Positions 1-9,365 are shown, numbered from the stretch's first letter. The stretch: DNA of 64,000 nt from Sphaerisporangium corydalis (GCF_025506355.1 NZ_JANZYP010000003.1:1-64000), one strand, 5' to 3'. The notes: a model not told the origin generated them from the sequence alone. Translations and numbers: made by a program.

Positions 1-751
1 GGAGGGTGGTGAGGAGGGGGTGGCCGGGGGAAAGGGGGTGGCCGTCGATGGAGCGTACGGGGCGGGGGCCGGTGGCGGCGTTGGTGACGAAGGCGGCGTC
101 CATCGTGGCCAGGTCGTCGGTGTCGATGTCGGTGGAGACGCAGGGGATGCCGGCGCGGGCCATGACCTCGGTCAGCAGGCGCATGGTGACCCCGTCGAGG
201 CGGTTGGACTCGGGCCACAGGACGCCGCCGGAGCGGACGAACCCGATGTTCCAGGTGGGCCCCTCGGTCACCACGGACCGGCCGTCGACGAACAGCACGT
301 CGTCGTGCTCGCCGAACCGTCCGAGGCGCCGGTGAAACAGGGGGCCGAACAATCCGGTGTGTTTCACCTCGGGTAGGTCGCGCTCGTAGTGGACCACCCC
401 GAGGGACAGAGGGGACAGGTCGGTGGGGACCGGGCGCGTGGTGACGAGGATCTCCGGCCGGGCCTTGGCCGCAGGGTGGACCAGGTCGAATTCGGGGTCG
501 AAGACGGTGACCCGCGCGATCACCGGTGAGGGTGCGGAGGCGGCGGCCCGCCGGACGAGATGGCGCACGCGGTCGAGGTCGAGGTCGGCGCCGTGCAGGA
601 CCCGGCAGTCGCCCAGCAGCCGGTCGAGATGCAGGGAGAGGCCGCGGACGCGCGCGTCCTCCACCCGCATGGTGGTGAAGTGGGCGTAGTTGGACAGCGC
701 GAGCGCGCCGAGCTCGTCGGGGGTGACGGGACGTCCGTTCAGCTCCATCAT
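1..751 (-). CDS. Class IV aminotransferase family protein (C-terminus cut by window edge)
   Basis: An open frame on the minus strand runs off the left edge; about 250 codons are visible. The protein fits the PLP-dependent class IV aminotransferase fold (branched-chain aminotransferase / aminodeoxychorismate lyase group). The probable PLP lysine lies in EVKHTGLFGPL, and VTEGPTWNIGF matches the family's E-G-x-x-x-N-I segment. Two adjacent ATG codons (751 and 748) can start it. CAGGAT ends 6 nt before the first, the same geometry as the leaderless genes in this window. The substrate (D-amino acid, branched-chain amino acid or aminodeoxychorismate) cannot be decided from the sequence. It is followed by a dehydrogenase on the same strand. 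Confidence 0.8.
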   Translation of the reverse strand, partial: MMELNGRPVTPDELGALALSNYAHFTTMRVEDARVRGLSLHLDRLLGDCRVLHGADLDLDRVRHLVRRAAASAPSPVIARVTVFDPEFDLVHPAAKARPEILVTTRPVPTDLSPLSLGVVHYERDLPEVKHTGLFGPLFHRRLGRFGEHDDVLFVDGRSVVTEGPTWNIGFVRSGGVLWPESNRLDGVTMRLLTEVMARAGIPCVSTDIDTDDLATMDAAFVTNAATGPRPVRSIDGHPLSPGHPLLTTL

Positions 752-861
752 GCGGCCATCCTGGCAGCTCCCGCCCCGCCCGGAGGTCCGCTGCCGCCCA
801 TGTTCGCCCGGGGCGTGACGGAGGCCGCCACCGCCGTCACCGCCGATCGGTGGGCTGGGGG

Positions 862-1803
862 TCAGTAGCCGGTGGTGGGGTCGATCGTGCCGTCCAGGGG
901 GGTGCCCGCGCGGAGGTGGCGGACGTTGTGCTCGATGCGCTCGCAGAGCATGCGGAGTACGTACTCAGGGGAGTCCGCGCAGTGGGAGGTGATGAGGACC
1001 CTCGGGTCGCTCCAGAGCGGATGCCCCTCGGGCAGGGGTTCGGGGTCGGTCACGTCCAGGCCCGCCCCGGAGATGCGACCGGCCGCGAGCGCCTCGACGA
1101 GGGCGCCGGTGTCGATGTGGGCGCCCCGCGCGACGTTGACGATGACGGCGTGGGCGGGCAGCAGGGCCAGTTCGGGCCCGCCGATGACGTGCCTGGTCTC
1201 GGCGGTGAGGGCCAGGGCGAGCACCAGGACGTCGGTGCCGGGCAGGACGTCGGACAGGGCCGAGGGCGGCAGCGTCTCGTCGGCCCCCGCCAGCGCGTCC
1301 GGCCTGCGGCGGAGGACCCGGACGCGGCACCCGAAGGGCCCGAGGAGCCGGACGAGCTCCTCGGCGATGCCGCCCCCGCCGAGGATCGTCACGCTGAGGC
1401 CGTGCAGGGAACGGGGCGCCACCCGCGACCAGCGCGGGGTGCGCGCCTGGTGCGGGATGTTGCGCAGGCAGGCCAGGACCAGCATGAGTGCGTGCTCGCT
1501 CACCTGGCCGGCGAACGACCCTTTCGCGCAGGTGAACGTCGCGGGGTGCTGGAACACGCCGGTCGCGGCGAACCTCTCGACCCCGGCCCACGGGAACTGC
1601 ACCCAGCCGATCCCCGGATGGCCGTCCAGCAGTTTCCCGAGGTCGCCGGGCCGTCCGCCGTCGAGCCAGACGAGCCCGTTGGCGTCGGCCACCGGGACGA
1701 CGGTCCCGCCGCCGCGCGACACGGCCGTTTCGAGCGCGGCGGCTCTGGGGTCCGCCTCCTCCGGGTACGGGGCGATGGCGATGAGGGCTTCCACGGCCCT
1801 CAT
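862..1803 (-). CDS. D-isomer-specific 2-hydroxyacid dehydrogenase
   Basis: A 313-residue protein of normal length for NAD(P)-dependent D-2-hydroxyacid dehydrogenases. It has a glycine-rich Rossmann turn (LGGGGIAEEL), the catalytic arginine segment NVARGAHID, the glutamate segment DPEPLPEGHPLW and the histidine segment ITSHCAD. It should reduce or oxidise a 2-keto/2-hydroxy acid in the cytoplasm; the substrate is unknown. The frame stays open 65 codons further upstream, but that extension has no family similarity and includes the putative operators, so I start at the ATG at 1803. Two DasR/GntR-like palindromes lie 87-164 bp upstream and suggest sugar- or acid-responsive control. Confidence 0.85.
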   Translation of the reverse strand: MRAVEALIAIAPYPEEADPRAAALETAVSRGGGTVVPVADANGLVWLDGGRPGDLGKLLDGHPGIGWVQFPWAGVERFAATGVFQHPATFTCAKGSFAGQVSEHALMLVLACLRNIPHQARTPRWSRVAPRSLHGLSVTILGGGGIAEELVRLLGPFGCRVRVLRRRPDALAGADETLPPSALSDVLPGTDVLVLALALTAETRHVIGGPELALLPAHAVIVNVARGAHIDTGALVEALAAGRISGAGLDVTDPEPLPEGHPLWSDPRVLITSHCADSPEYVLRMLCERIEHNVRHLRAGTPLDGTIDPTTGY

Positions 1804-1889
1804 TCTGTCGTGACCCGCGGGGGAAGGTGATCCGGCCCCCGCGTGTCCCACCGGGGACGGTCTTTTCTCGGCATGGGCGGGGCGCGGAG

Positions 1890-1905
1890 AATGGTCTACA
1901 CCAAT
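1890..1905. promoter_or_regulatory. GntR/DasR-like operator 1
   Basis: AATGGTCTACACCAAT matches the DasR-responsive element consensus ACTGGTCTAGACCACT at 13 of 16 positions. DasR is the GntR/HutC-family regulator of amino-sugar use in Streptomyces. The site is upstream of the dehydrogenase. Any GntR regulator of the same subfamily could be the binder. Confidence 0.45.
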
Positions 1906-1951
1906 GGCGGGGTCGGTGAATCGGCGGTTAATCGCCATGAACGGGCCAGGA

Positions 1952-1967
1952 ATTGGTATATACCACG
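1952..1967. promoter_or_regulatory. GntR/DasR-like operator 2
   Basis: ATTGGTATATACCACG contains the perfect 12-bp palindrome TGGTATATACCA (1954-1965) and matches the DasR element at 12 of 16 positions. It lies 62 bp from operator 1, about six helical turns, which would allow cooperative binding. Confidence 0.45.
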
Positions 1968-2150
1968 GCGAGGGCCCCGGAGTTTCGGTGGAGTTCATCG
2001 CCCGGGACGAATGGATTAGACCGCTATATTAGGTCCTACCTGGGCGAACGTTCCTCTGTGCGGGAGGTGACGTTTCCTTCGGTAAATCGTAGGTAGAGTC
2101 CCCGGAACGAGGCGCAAGCGTACGCCATTGAAGTCGTTGAAGGAGCTCGC

Positions 2151-4811
2151 GTGCCCAAGTATGTATACGACTTCACCGAGGGCAACAAGGATCTCAGGGA
2201 TCTCCTCGGTGGTAAGGGTGCCAATCTCGCGGAGATGACGAACCTGGGGCTCCCCGTCCCTCCCGGGTTCACGATCACGGCCGAGGCCTGCCGCCGCTAC
2301 CTTGAGGACGGCGGCCTCCCCGACGGGCTCCAGGACGAGGTCGACGCCCACCTCGCGGCGCTGGAGACGGGCATGGGCAAGCGGCTCGGCGCCGCCGACG
2401 ACCCGCTGCTGGTCAGCGTCCGTTCCGGAGCGAAGTACTCGATGCCCGGCATGATGGAGACCGTGCTCAACATCGGGCTCAACGACGAGTCCGTCCAGGG
2501 CCTGGCCAAGCAGGCGGGCGACGAGCGCTTCGCGTGGGACTCCTTCCGCAGGCTCATCCAGATGTTCGGCAAGACCGTGCTCGACATCGACGGCGAGCTG
2601 TTCGAGAACGCGATCGACGAGGCCAAGCGGAGCAAGGGCGTCGACAGCGACCTGGACCTCGAAGCGGCCGACTTCCAGCGCCTCGTGGACACCTACAAGG
2701 GCATCGTGCGTGAGCACACCGGCAGCGACTTCCCCTCCGACCCGCGTACGCAGATGCGGCTCGCCGTGGAGGCGGTGTTCTCCTCGTGGGACGCCCCCCG
2801 CGCGATCATCTACCGCCGCCAGGAGCGCATCCCGGCCGACCTCGGCACGGCGGTCAACATCGTCGCGATGGTCTTCGGCAACCTCGGCATGGAGTCGGGC
2901 ACCGGCGTCGCGTTCACCCGCGACCCCGGGACGGGCCAGCGGGGCGTCTACGGCGACTACCTGCAGAACGCGCAGGGCGAGGACGTCGTCGCGGGCATCC
3001 GCAACACGGTCCCGCTGCAGGACCTGGAGGGGATCGACTCCGAGTCCTACCGCGAGCTGCTCGAGATCATGAAGACGCTGGAGAACCACTACCGCGACCT
3101 GTGCGACATCGAGTTCACGATCGAGCGCGGCAAGCTGTGGATGCTGCAGACCCGTGTCGGCAAGCGCACCGCCGCGGCGGCCTTCCGCATCGCCACCCAG
3201 CTCGTCGACCAGGGGCTCATCGACCTGGACGAGGCCGTCTCCCGGGTGACCGGCGACCAGCTCGCCCAGCTCATGTTCCCCCGCTTCGACGTCGGCGCCG
3301 ACCTGAAGCGGATCGCCAAGGGCATGAACGCCTCGCCGGGCGCCGCGGTCGGCAAGGCGGTGTTCTCCTCCGAGCGGGCCAAGGAGCTGGCCGACCAGGG
3401 TGAGGCCGTCATCCTGGTCCGCCGCGAGACCACCCCCGACGACCTCGTCGGCATGATCGCCGCCCAGGGCGTGCTGACCAGCAGGGGCGGCAAGACCTCG
3501 CACGCGGCCGTGGTGGCGCGCGGCATGGGCAAGACGTGCGTGTGCGGCGCCGAGGAGCTGGAGGTGGACGGGCAGGAGCGGCGGTTCACCGGTCCCGGCG
3601 GCGTGGTCGTCGAGGAGGGCGACGTCCTGTCGATCGACGGCAGCACCGGCGAGGTGTACCTCGGCGAGGTCCCGGTCATGGCCTCGCCCGTCGTGGAGTA
3701 CTTCGAGGGCACCGGCGAGCGCGGCGACGAACTGGTCGAGGCCGTGCACCGGATCATGACGCACGCGGACGGGCGCCGCCGCCTGGCCGTGCGGGCCAAC
3801 GCCGACAACCCCGAGGACGCCGCACGGGCCCGCAGGTTCGGCGCGCAGGGCATCGGGCTGTGCCGCACCGAGCACATGTTCCTCGGCGACCGGCGGCAGC
3901 TCGTGGAGGACCTGATCCTCGCCGGGCGCGGCGAGGAGCGGCGGGCGGCGCTCGACGCGCTCGAACCGCTCCAGAAGTCCGACTTCGTGGGGCTGCTCGC
4001 CGCGATGGACGGGCTGCCGGTGACGATCCGGCTGATCGACCCGCCGTTGCACGAGTTCCTGCCCGACCTGACCGCGCTGTCGGTGAAGGTCGCGCTGGCC
4101 GGCGCGGACGCGAGCCCGCGCGACCGCAGGCTGCTGGAGGCCGTGAAGCGGCTGCACGAGGAGAACCCCATGCTGGGCCTGCGCGGCGTGCGCCTCGGCC
4201 TGGTGATCCCGGGCCTGTTCGCCATGCAGGTGCGGGCCATCGCCGAGGCGGCGGCCGAACGCACCGCGGCCGGCGGCTCACCCCGGGCCGAGATCATGAT
4301 CCCGCTGGTCAGCGCGGTGCAGGAGCTGGAGGGCGTACGGGACGAGGCCGAGCGCATCCTCGCGGAGGCCGGCGTCGAGGCCGAGATCGGCACGATGATC
4401 GAGGTGCCCAGGGCGGCGCTCACCGCCGGGCAGATCGCCGAGGCGGCGGCCTTCTTCTCGTTCGGCACCAACGACCTCACCCAGATGACCTGGGGGTTCT
4501 CCCGGGACGACGTGGAGGCGGCGTTCTTCTCGCGCTACCTCGACCTCGGGATCTTCGGGGTCTCCCCGTTCGAGAGCATCGACCGGAGCGGTGTGGGCCG
4601 GCTGATGAGCATCGCCGTGGCGGAAGGACGCGCGACGCGCCCCGGTATCAAGCTGGGCATCTGCGGCGAGCACGGCGGAGACCCCGACTCGGTGCACTTC
4701 TGCCACGAGATCGGCCTGGACTACGTCTCCTGCTCGCCGTTCCGGGTCCCGGTGGCCCGCCTGGAGGCCGGCCGCGCGGCCCTGGCGGAGGGGAGCACGG
4801 ACAGCCGCTGA
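2151..4811 (+). CDS. ppdK: Pyruvate, phosphate dikinase
   Basis: An 886-residue enzyme of normal length that interconverts pyruvate, ATP and Pi with phosphoenolpyruvate, AMP and PPi. The order is an N-terminal ATP-grasp nucleotide-binding region, the swivelling phosphohistidine domain with GGKTSHAAVVARG (catalytic His451), and the C-terminal PEP-utiliser TIM barrel with the family motif SCSPFRVP near the end (Cys861). It starts at GTG 2151 after AAGGAG. It is monocistronic, with a strong hairpin 37 bp after the stop. It would help rebuild PEP when the cell grows on pyruvate-forming substrates. Confidence 0.97.
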   Translation: MPKYVYDFTEGNKDLRDLLGGKGANLAEMTNLGLPVPPGFTITAEACRRYLEDGGLPDGLQDEVDAHLAALETGMGKRLGAADDPLLVSVRSGAKYSMPGMMETVLNIGLNDESVQGLAKQAGDERFAWDSFRRLIQMFGKTVLDIDGELFENAIDEAKRSKGVDSDLDLEAADFQRLVDTYKGIVREHTGSDFPSDPRTQMRLAVEAVFSSWDAPRAIIYRRQERIPADLGTAVNIVAMVFGNLGMESGTGVAFTRDPGTGQRGVYGDYLQNAQGEDVVAGIRNTVPLQDLEGIDSESYRELLEIMKTLENHYRDLCDIEFTIERGKLWMLQTRVGKRTAAAAFRIATQLVDQGLIDLDEAVSRVTGDQLAQLMFPRFDVGADLKRIAKGMNASPGAAVGKAVFSSERAKELADQGEAVILVRRETTPDDLVGMIAAQGVLTSRGGKTSHAAVVARGMGKTCVCGAEELEVDGQERRFTGPGGVVVEEGDVLSIDGSTGEVYLGEVPVMASPVVEYFEGTGERGDELVEAVHRIMTHADGRRRLAVRANADNPEDAARARRFGAQGIGLCRTEHMFLGDRRQLVEDLILAGRGEERRAALDALEPLQKSDFVGLLAAMDGLPVTIRLIDPPLHEFLPDLTALSVKVALAGADASPRDRRLLEAVKRLHEENPMLGLRGVRLGLVIPGLFAMQVRAIAEAAAERTAAGGSPRAEIMIPLVSAVQELEGVRDEAERILAEAGVEAEIGTMIEVPRAALTAGQIAEAAAFFSFGTNDLTQMTWGFSRDDVEAAFFSRYLDLGIFGVSPFESIDRSGVGRLMSIAVAEGRATRPGIKLGICGEHGGDPDSVHFCHEIGLDYVSCSPFRVPVARLEAGRAALAEGSTDSR

Positions 4812-4847
4812 ACCACCCCCATGGACGAGACGGGCCGTGACGCCGCG

Positions 4848-4875
4848 CCCGCGCTGGGGTGACCCCTGGCGCGGG
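4848..4875 (+). terminator. Terminator after ppdK
   Basis: CCCGCGC and GCGCGGG enclose GGGG-TGA-CCCC, giving an almost continuous GC-rich hairpin 37 bp after the ppdK stop. There is no T-run, which is usual in high-GC actinobacteria. Confidence 0.6.
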
Positions 4876-5012
4876 GGCCGGTCGGGACGGCCGGAGTAGG
4901 GGGTGAAAAGGGGCCGTCTGACCTGCGACGAGGACGGCGGCGCGCAGGACGTTTCGAGTTTCCCGCATGTTTGTCATGGATAGGCCGTCTCGGGGGTAGC
5001 ATCCCGCTACTG

Positions 5013-6257
5013 ATGAGAGGCTACGACGATTTCGACCAGGCAAGGTGGGTGCCGGAACCCCCCGGCAACCCCGAACGCAGCGCGTTCGAGCGCGACCGGG
5101 CGCGCGTGCTGCACAGCGCCGCGCTGCGGCGGCTGGCCGCCAAGACACAGGTGGTCGGGCCGGGGGACATCCCCGACCACGGCCGCCACATCCCGCGCAC
5201 CCGGCTGACCCACTCCCTGGAGTGCGCCCAGATCGGCAGGGAGATGGGCAAGGCGCTCGGCTGCGACCCCGATCTGGTGGAGACCGCGTGCCTGGCGCAC
5301 GACCTCGGCCACCCGCCGTTCGGGCACAACGGCGAGACGGCGCTGAACGAGCTGGCGACCCGGTGCGGCGGCTTCGAGGGCAACGCGCAGAGCCTGCGGC
5401 TGCTGACCCGCCTGGAGGCCAAGGTCCTCACCGGCGACGGCCGCAGCGCCGGGCTCAACCTCACCCGCGCGTCGCTCGACTCGGCGCTGAAGTACCCCTG
5501 GACCGCGGCGCACGGCGCCAAGTTCGGCGTGTACCCCGACGACCTGCCGGTCTTCCTGTGGGCCAGGGAAGGCGTGCCGGCGGGCCGCGTGAGCTTCGAG
5601 GCGCAGGTGATGGACTGGTCCGACGACGTGGCCTATTCGGTGCACGATCTGGAGGACGCCCTGCACTCGGGTCACGTCACGCTGGCCCTGCTGCGCGACC
5701 CGGCGGAGCGGCGCGTCGTGTGCGAGCTCACCCTCAGGCGGTACGCCACCGACACCTGCCTCGCCGAGCTGGAGGAGACCCTCGCCCACCTGGTGGCCGA
5801 GCCGCTGTGGCCGTCGCGTTTCGAGGGCACCATGGCCGACCTGGTGGCGCTCAAGTCGTTCACCAGCGCCCTCATCGGCCGGTTCTGCCTGTCCGCGCAG
5901 GCCGCCACCCTGGAGATGTACGGCCCGGGGTTCTCCCGCCGCGGCGCCGACCTGATCCTGCCGAGGGGCACCCGGCTGGAGTGCGCGCTGCTCAAGGGGG
6001 TCACCGCGCACTATGTGATGTCCAGGGACGAGCACCACGCCAACCAGGCCAGGCAGCGCGAGCTGATCGCCGAGCTGGCCTCGATGATCATGCTGGGCGC
6101 TCCGGGGACGCTGGAGCCGGCGCTGCGTGACGCCTTCACCGGCGCGGTCGACGACACGGCGCGGCTGCGCGTGATCGTGGACCAGATCGCCTCGCTGACC
6201 GACGTCTCCGCGATGTCCCTGCACCGCGGCCTCGGCTCCCGCCCCATGGCCCGTTAG
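5013..6257 (+). CDS. dgt: Deoxyguanosinetriphosphate triphosphohydrolase (HD domain)
   Basis: A 414-residue HD-superfamily dNTPase. The metal-binding signature is visible: a first His in RLTHSLEC, then the HD pair in LAHDLGHPPFGHNGE, and an Asp in QVMDWSDDVAYSVHDLED. It splits dGTP into deoxyguanosine and tripolyphosphate and helps keep dNTP pools balanced. In-frame codons extend back to 4971, but conserved sequence begins at the ATG at 5013 (RGYDDFDQARWVPE). TAGCAT at 4997-5002 lies 10 bp before it, so the mRNA may have almost no leader. It sits close to dnaG, as in other actinomycetes. Confidence 0.93.
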   Translation: MRGYDDFDQARWVPEPPGNPERSAFERDRARVLHSAALRRLAAKTQVVGPGDIPDHGRHIPRTRLTHSLECAQIGREMGKALGCDPDLVETACLAHDLGHPPFGHNGETALNELATRCGGFEGNAQSLRLLTRLEAKVLTGDGRSAGLNLTRASLDSALKYPWTAAHGAKFGVYPDDLPVFLWAREGVPAGRVSFEAQVMDWSDDVAYSVHDLEDALHSGHVTLALLRDPAERRVVCELTLRRYATDTCLAELEETLAHLVAEPLWPSRFEGTMADLVALKSFTSALIGRFCLSAQAATLEMYGPGFSRRGADLILPRGTRLECALLKGVTAHYVMSRDEHHANQARQRELIAELASMIMLGAPGTLEPALRDAFTGAVDDTARLRVIVDQIASLTDVSAMSLHRGLGSRPMAR

Positions 6258-6272
6258 CCGGAGACCCCGGCC

Positions 6273-6360
6273 CGTCGTGCGCCCGGTCCGGGCTCGTCGT
6301 GCGCCCGGTCCGGGCTCGTCGTGCGCCCGGTCCGGGCTCGTCGTGCGCCCGGTCCGGGCT
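6273..6360. repeat. Four perfect 22-bp tandem repeats between convergent genes
   Basis: The unit starts CGTCGTGCGCCCGG and is repeated four times without mismatch (6273-6294, 6295-6316, 6317-6338, 6339-6360). Each unit contains GCCCGG-T-CCGGGC, a small inverted repeat. The array fills almost all of the 105 bp between the dgt stop and the stop of the M23-like gene, and could work as a multi-hairpin bidirectional terminator. Confidence 0.9.
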
Positions 6361-6362
6361 CG

Positions 6363-7295
6363 CTAGCCGGTCGTCATGTCGGGGTCGGAGGTGGGGCTCG
6401 GGGTGGGCCGGCGTTCGGGCTTCCTGCCGGGCTTGGACGCGCAGAGGGTGCGGCACGGCGGAGTGGCGCCGAGCCTCGCGCGCGTCGCGTTCACCTGCTC
6501 GGCGGGGGACAGCGTGCGGTTGCCGTTCAGCCACGCGTCCAGGTAGCTCCACGGGTCGACCATGCCCCGGCGCACCCACCAGTACTTGGCCGAAGTCGCC
6601 CAGGAGACCGCGAAGTAGAGGTTGGGGCCGCCGCCCCTGGCGTTGCCCGAGTCGCCGACCCGGCCGAGCGGCTGGCCCGCGCTCACCTGGACGCCGGGCC
6701 GGATGCCCTGCACGACCGAGTCGAGGTGGGCGCCGATGTACCGCACCCCGTCGACGCCGACGATGGCCACGAACCGGCCCTCGCGGTCGGCGCCCCGATC
6801 GGTGGAGGACTTCCACCGGTTGGAGGTGTTCACCTCGTGCACGACGCCGCTCACGGGGGCGACGAACGAGCAGCCCTTCCCCGCCCAGATGGTGGTCTTC
6901 GGCAGGACGAGCTGCTTGCGGGCGTAGCTGACCCGGCACCCGCGCACGGGGAAGACGTAGCTGTACCTCGACACCCTCGGGGGCGGCACCCGGACGGGGG
7001 CGTCCCCGCGCGGCGGTTCGACGCCGGTGGGGGAGGGGGAGGCGGTCGGGTTCAGCGTGGCCGCGTCGATCTCGGCCCGCTTGGTGGAGGACGGGCCGGG
7101 CGTGCCGGTCACCTCGGCCGAGGCCACCGTCTCCGCCGCGGTGCCGGAGTCCCCGGACGTACCCGAGGGGCCGGAGACACCCGAGTCGGGCGTGGGAGGC
7201 AGGGTGCCGCTGATGCCGGGCACTCCTGCGGGGGCCGAGCAGGCGGCGGTGACCAGCACCGACGCGGCAATGGCGGCGAGTCGCCCCGATCGCAT
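6363..7295 (-). CDS. Lipoprotein with degenerate M23 (LytM-like) domain
   Basis: A 310-residue secreted lipoprotein: signal sequence with lipobox VTAAC, a Ser/Thr/Pro/Gly-rich stalk of about 80 residues, then an M23 fold (VFPVRGC..., APVSGVVHEV, GAHLDSV, WWVRRGMVDPWSYLDAW). As I recall relatives with the same frame, they have H and D zinc ligands near YxR...D-I and a C-terminal HLHF. Here these read YARKQLVLPKTTIWAG and PNLYFAV. Three zinc ligands therefore look lost, and it is probably a non-catalytic wall-binding or activator protein. I chose the ATG at 7295, which follows GGTGGAG; a GTG at 7304 is possible. It is convergent with dgt and divergent from dnaG. Confidence 0.75.
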   Translation of the reverse strand: MRSGRLAAIAASVLVTAACSAPAGVPGISGTLPPTPDSGVSGPSGTSGDSGTAAETVASAEVTGTPGPSSTKRAEIDAATLNPTASPSPTGVEPPRGDAPVRVPPPRVSRYSYVFPVRGCRVSYARKQLVLPKTTIWAGKGCSFVAPVSGVVHEVNTSNRWKSSTDRGADREGRFVAIVGVDGVRYIGAHLDSVVQGIRPGVQVSAGQPLGRVGDSGNARGGGPNLYFAVSWATSAKYWWVRRGMVDPWSYLDAWLNGNRTLSPAEQVNATRARLGATPPCRTLCASKPGRKPERRPTPSPTSDPDMTTG

Positions 7296-7424
7296 GATCT
7301 CCACCCGCCTGACGTTACCGAAAATGAGCGTTTCCTTTGTAACCGACCTTCAGGGCCGCCACGACCCATTCGCGAAAAAACACCCATCATGGACCGCTCG
7401 CACCAGGTTGCGGACGGTGAGCCA

Positions 7425-7430
7425 TAGACT
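7425..7430 (+). promoter_or_regulatory. -10 box of leaderless dnaG promoter
   Basis: TAGACT followed by exactly 6 nt and then the dnaG GTG. Transcription would begin at or next to the start codon. No TTGACA-like -35 is evident. Confidence 0.55.
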
Positions 7431-7436
7431 CACGGC

Positions 7437-9311
7437 GTGGCAGCGCGGATCAGTGACGAGGACATCGCGCTCGTGAGGGAGCGCTCATCGATCGCCGATG
7501 TCGTGGGGGAGCACATCCAGCTCCGAAACGCGGGCGGCGGCAACCTCAAGGGCCTGTGCCCCTTCCACGATGAGAAGTCCCCCTCGTTCAACGTCACGCC
7601 CTCGCGGGGCTACTGGTACTGCTTCGGCTGCGCCGAGGGCGGGGACGTCATCACCTTCGTCCGCAAGCTGGAGCACCTCACCTTCACCGACGCGATCGAA
7701 CGGCTGGCGCAGCGCGCGGGCATCCAGCTCCGGTACGAGCAGGGCGGGTACGTCCCGGGACGCGAGCACGGCGAGCGCAGCCGCCTGATCGAGGCGCACA
7801 AGGCCGCCGCCGAGTTCTACGCGTCCCTGCTGGGCGAGGCCGAGGCGGCGCCGGGCCGCCGCTTCCTGTCCGAGCGCGGCTTCGAGCGGGTCGACGCCGA
7901 GCACTTCGGCGTGGGGTACGCCCCCGAGGAGTGGGACCGGCTCGCCCGCCACCTCCAGGGCCGCGGCTTCACCCCCGCCGAGCTGATCAAGGGCGGGCTG
8001 GCAAGGGACGGGCGCAGGGGCCCGGTCGACCGGTTCCGCGGCCGGCTGGTGTGGCCGATCCGCGACATCACCGGCGAGGTGATCGGCTTCGGCGCCCGCA
8101 AACTGCTCGAAGGCGACGACGGTCCCAAGTACCTCAACACCCCCGAAAGCCCGATCTACAAGAAGGGCTCGGTGCTCTACGGCATCGACCTGGCCAAACG
8201 CGAGATCTCCAAGCGGTCCCAGGCCGTCGTGGTCGAGGGGTACACCGACGTGATGGCCTGCCACCTGGCCGGCGTGCCCACCGCCGTCGCCACCTGCGGC
8301 ACCTCCTTCGGCGAGGAGCACATCAAGGTCCTGCGGCGGCTCCTGCTCGACCAGGCGGAGTTCCGCGGCGAGGTCGTGTTCACCTTCGACGGCGACTCCG
8401 CCGGGCAGAAGGCCGCGCTGCGCGCCTTCGCCGACGAGCAGAAGTTCGTCACCCAGACCTTCGTCGCCGTGCAGCCCGACGGGCTCGACCCGTGCGACCT
8501 GCGGGTCAAGCAGGGCGACGGCGCGGTGCGCGACCTGATCGCCGGCCGCGAGCCGCTCTTCGCGTTCGCCATCCGCAGCGTCATCTCGCGCTACGAACTG
8601 GAGTCGAACGAGGGGCGCCTGGCCGCGCTGGACGCCGCCGCGCCGCTGGTCGCCGGCATCAAGGACCCGGCCCTGCGCGGCAGGTACGCCGTCGACCTCG
8701 ACCGCTGGCTCGGGTTCATGGACGAGCGCATGGTGATGCGCCGCATCCAGGAGGTCGGCGGGCGCACCACCGGAGGCCGTCCGGGCGCGCCCGAGAGGGC
8801 CCCCAGGAGGGCCGCGCGGCCCCGCCCGGCCGATCCCGCCGACCCGGTGGTCCGCATCGAGTCCGAGGCGCTGAAGCTGGCGGTGCAGCGCCCCGCGCTC
8901 ATGGGGCCGGAGTTCGACGCCCTCGGCCCGCAGGCGTTCACCCTCCCCGAGCACGTGGCCATGTACGAGCTGCTCATGACCGCCGGAGGCACCGTCGCCG
9001 GCGGCCCTGGCGGGCGCGAATGGGTCGACCTGCTGCTGCGCTCCACCGAGGACGAGGACCTGCGCGCCCAGGCGACCAGGTTCGCGGTCGAGCCCGTGCG
9101 CTCCGACCTGGAGGGCGAGGAGCGGTACGGCATCGCGGTGCTGGCCAGGCTGGCGGAGATAGCGGTGACCCGGGCCCTGGTCCAGATCAAGGCCAAGATG
9201 GAGCGGCTCAACCCCGTTGAGCAGCAGCAGGACTACAACCGCCTGTTCGGGGAACTGGTGGCGCTCGAACAACAACGGCGGGTGTTAAGAGAACGCGCCG
9301 TCGGAGCGTAA
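7437..9311 (+). CDS. dnaG: DNA primase
   Basis: A 624-residue primase that makes RNA primers at the replication fork with DnaB helicase. The CHC2 zinc ribbon is intact (Cys41, His44, Cys62, Cys65). The TOPRIM catalytic domain follows, with [11 protein letters not shown] (Glu near 267) and [11 protein letters not shown] (near 316). A variable Arg/Pro-rich segment (about 445-475) leads to the C-terminal helicase-binding region. It starts at GTG 7437; there is no Shine-Dalgarno and a -10 box lies 6 nt upstream, so it is probably leaderless. The next gene is the sigma factor, recalling the bacterial macromolecular synthesis operon. Confidence 0.97.
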   Translation: MAARISDEDIALVRERSSIADVVGEHIQLRNAGGGNLKGLCPFHDEKSPSFNVTPSRGYWYCFGCAEGGDVITFVRKLEHLTFTDAIERLAQRAGIQLRYEQGGYVPGREHGERSRLIEAHKAAAEFYASLLGEAEAAPGRRFLSERGFERVDAEHFGVGYAPEEWDRLARHLQGRGFTPAELIKGGLARDGRRGPVDRFRGRLVWPIRDITGEVIGFGARKLLEGDDGPKYLNTPESPIYKKGSVLYGIDLAKREISKRSQAVVVEGYTDVMACHLAGVPTAVATCGTSFGEEHIKVLRRLLLDQAEFRGEVVFTFDGDSAGQKAALRAFADEQKFVTQTFVAVQPDGLDPCDLRVKQGDGAVRDLIAGREPLFAFAIRSVISRYELESNEGRLAALDAAAPLVAGIKDPALRGRYAVDLDRWLGFMDERMVMRRIQEVGGRTTGGRPGAPERAPRRAARPRPADPADPVVRIESEALKLAVQRPALMGPEFDALGPQAFTLPEHVAMYELLMTAGGTVAGGPGGREWVDLLLRSTEDEDLRAQATRFAVEPVRSDLEGEERYGIAVLARLAEIAVTRALVQIKAKMERLNPVEQQQDYNRLFGELVALEQQRRVLRERAVGA

Positions 9312-9365
9312 TTAACTTTACTGTCCGCTTCTCACAGCGGCCAAACTTTTGTTTGATATCGATTC

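Larger units (their letters stand above)
1804..2150. other. Divergent intergenic region between dehydrogenase and ppdK
   Basis: 347 bp without a convincing gene. It holds two GntR-type palindromes (listed separately), a possible -10 TATATT at 2025-2030 facing ppdK without a clear -35, and the ppdK ribosome-binding site AAGGAG just before the GTG at 2151. It probably contains promoters for both directions. Confidence 0.5.

Noticed and set aside
2016-4157. A 713-codon minus-strand frame opposite ppdK
   Set aside because: Low-complexity shadow (Val/Gly/Leu/Ala/His-rich) with no family similarity; ppdK is unambiguous.
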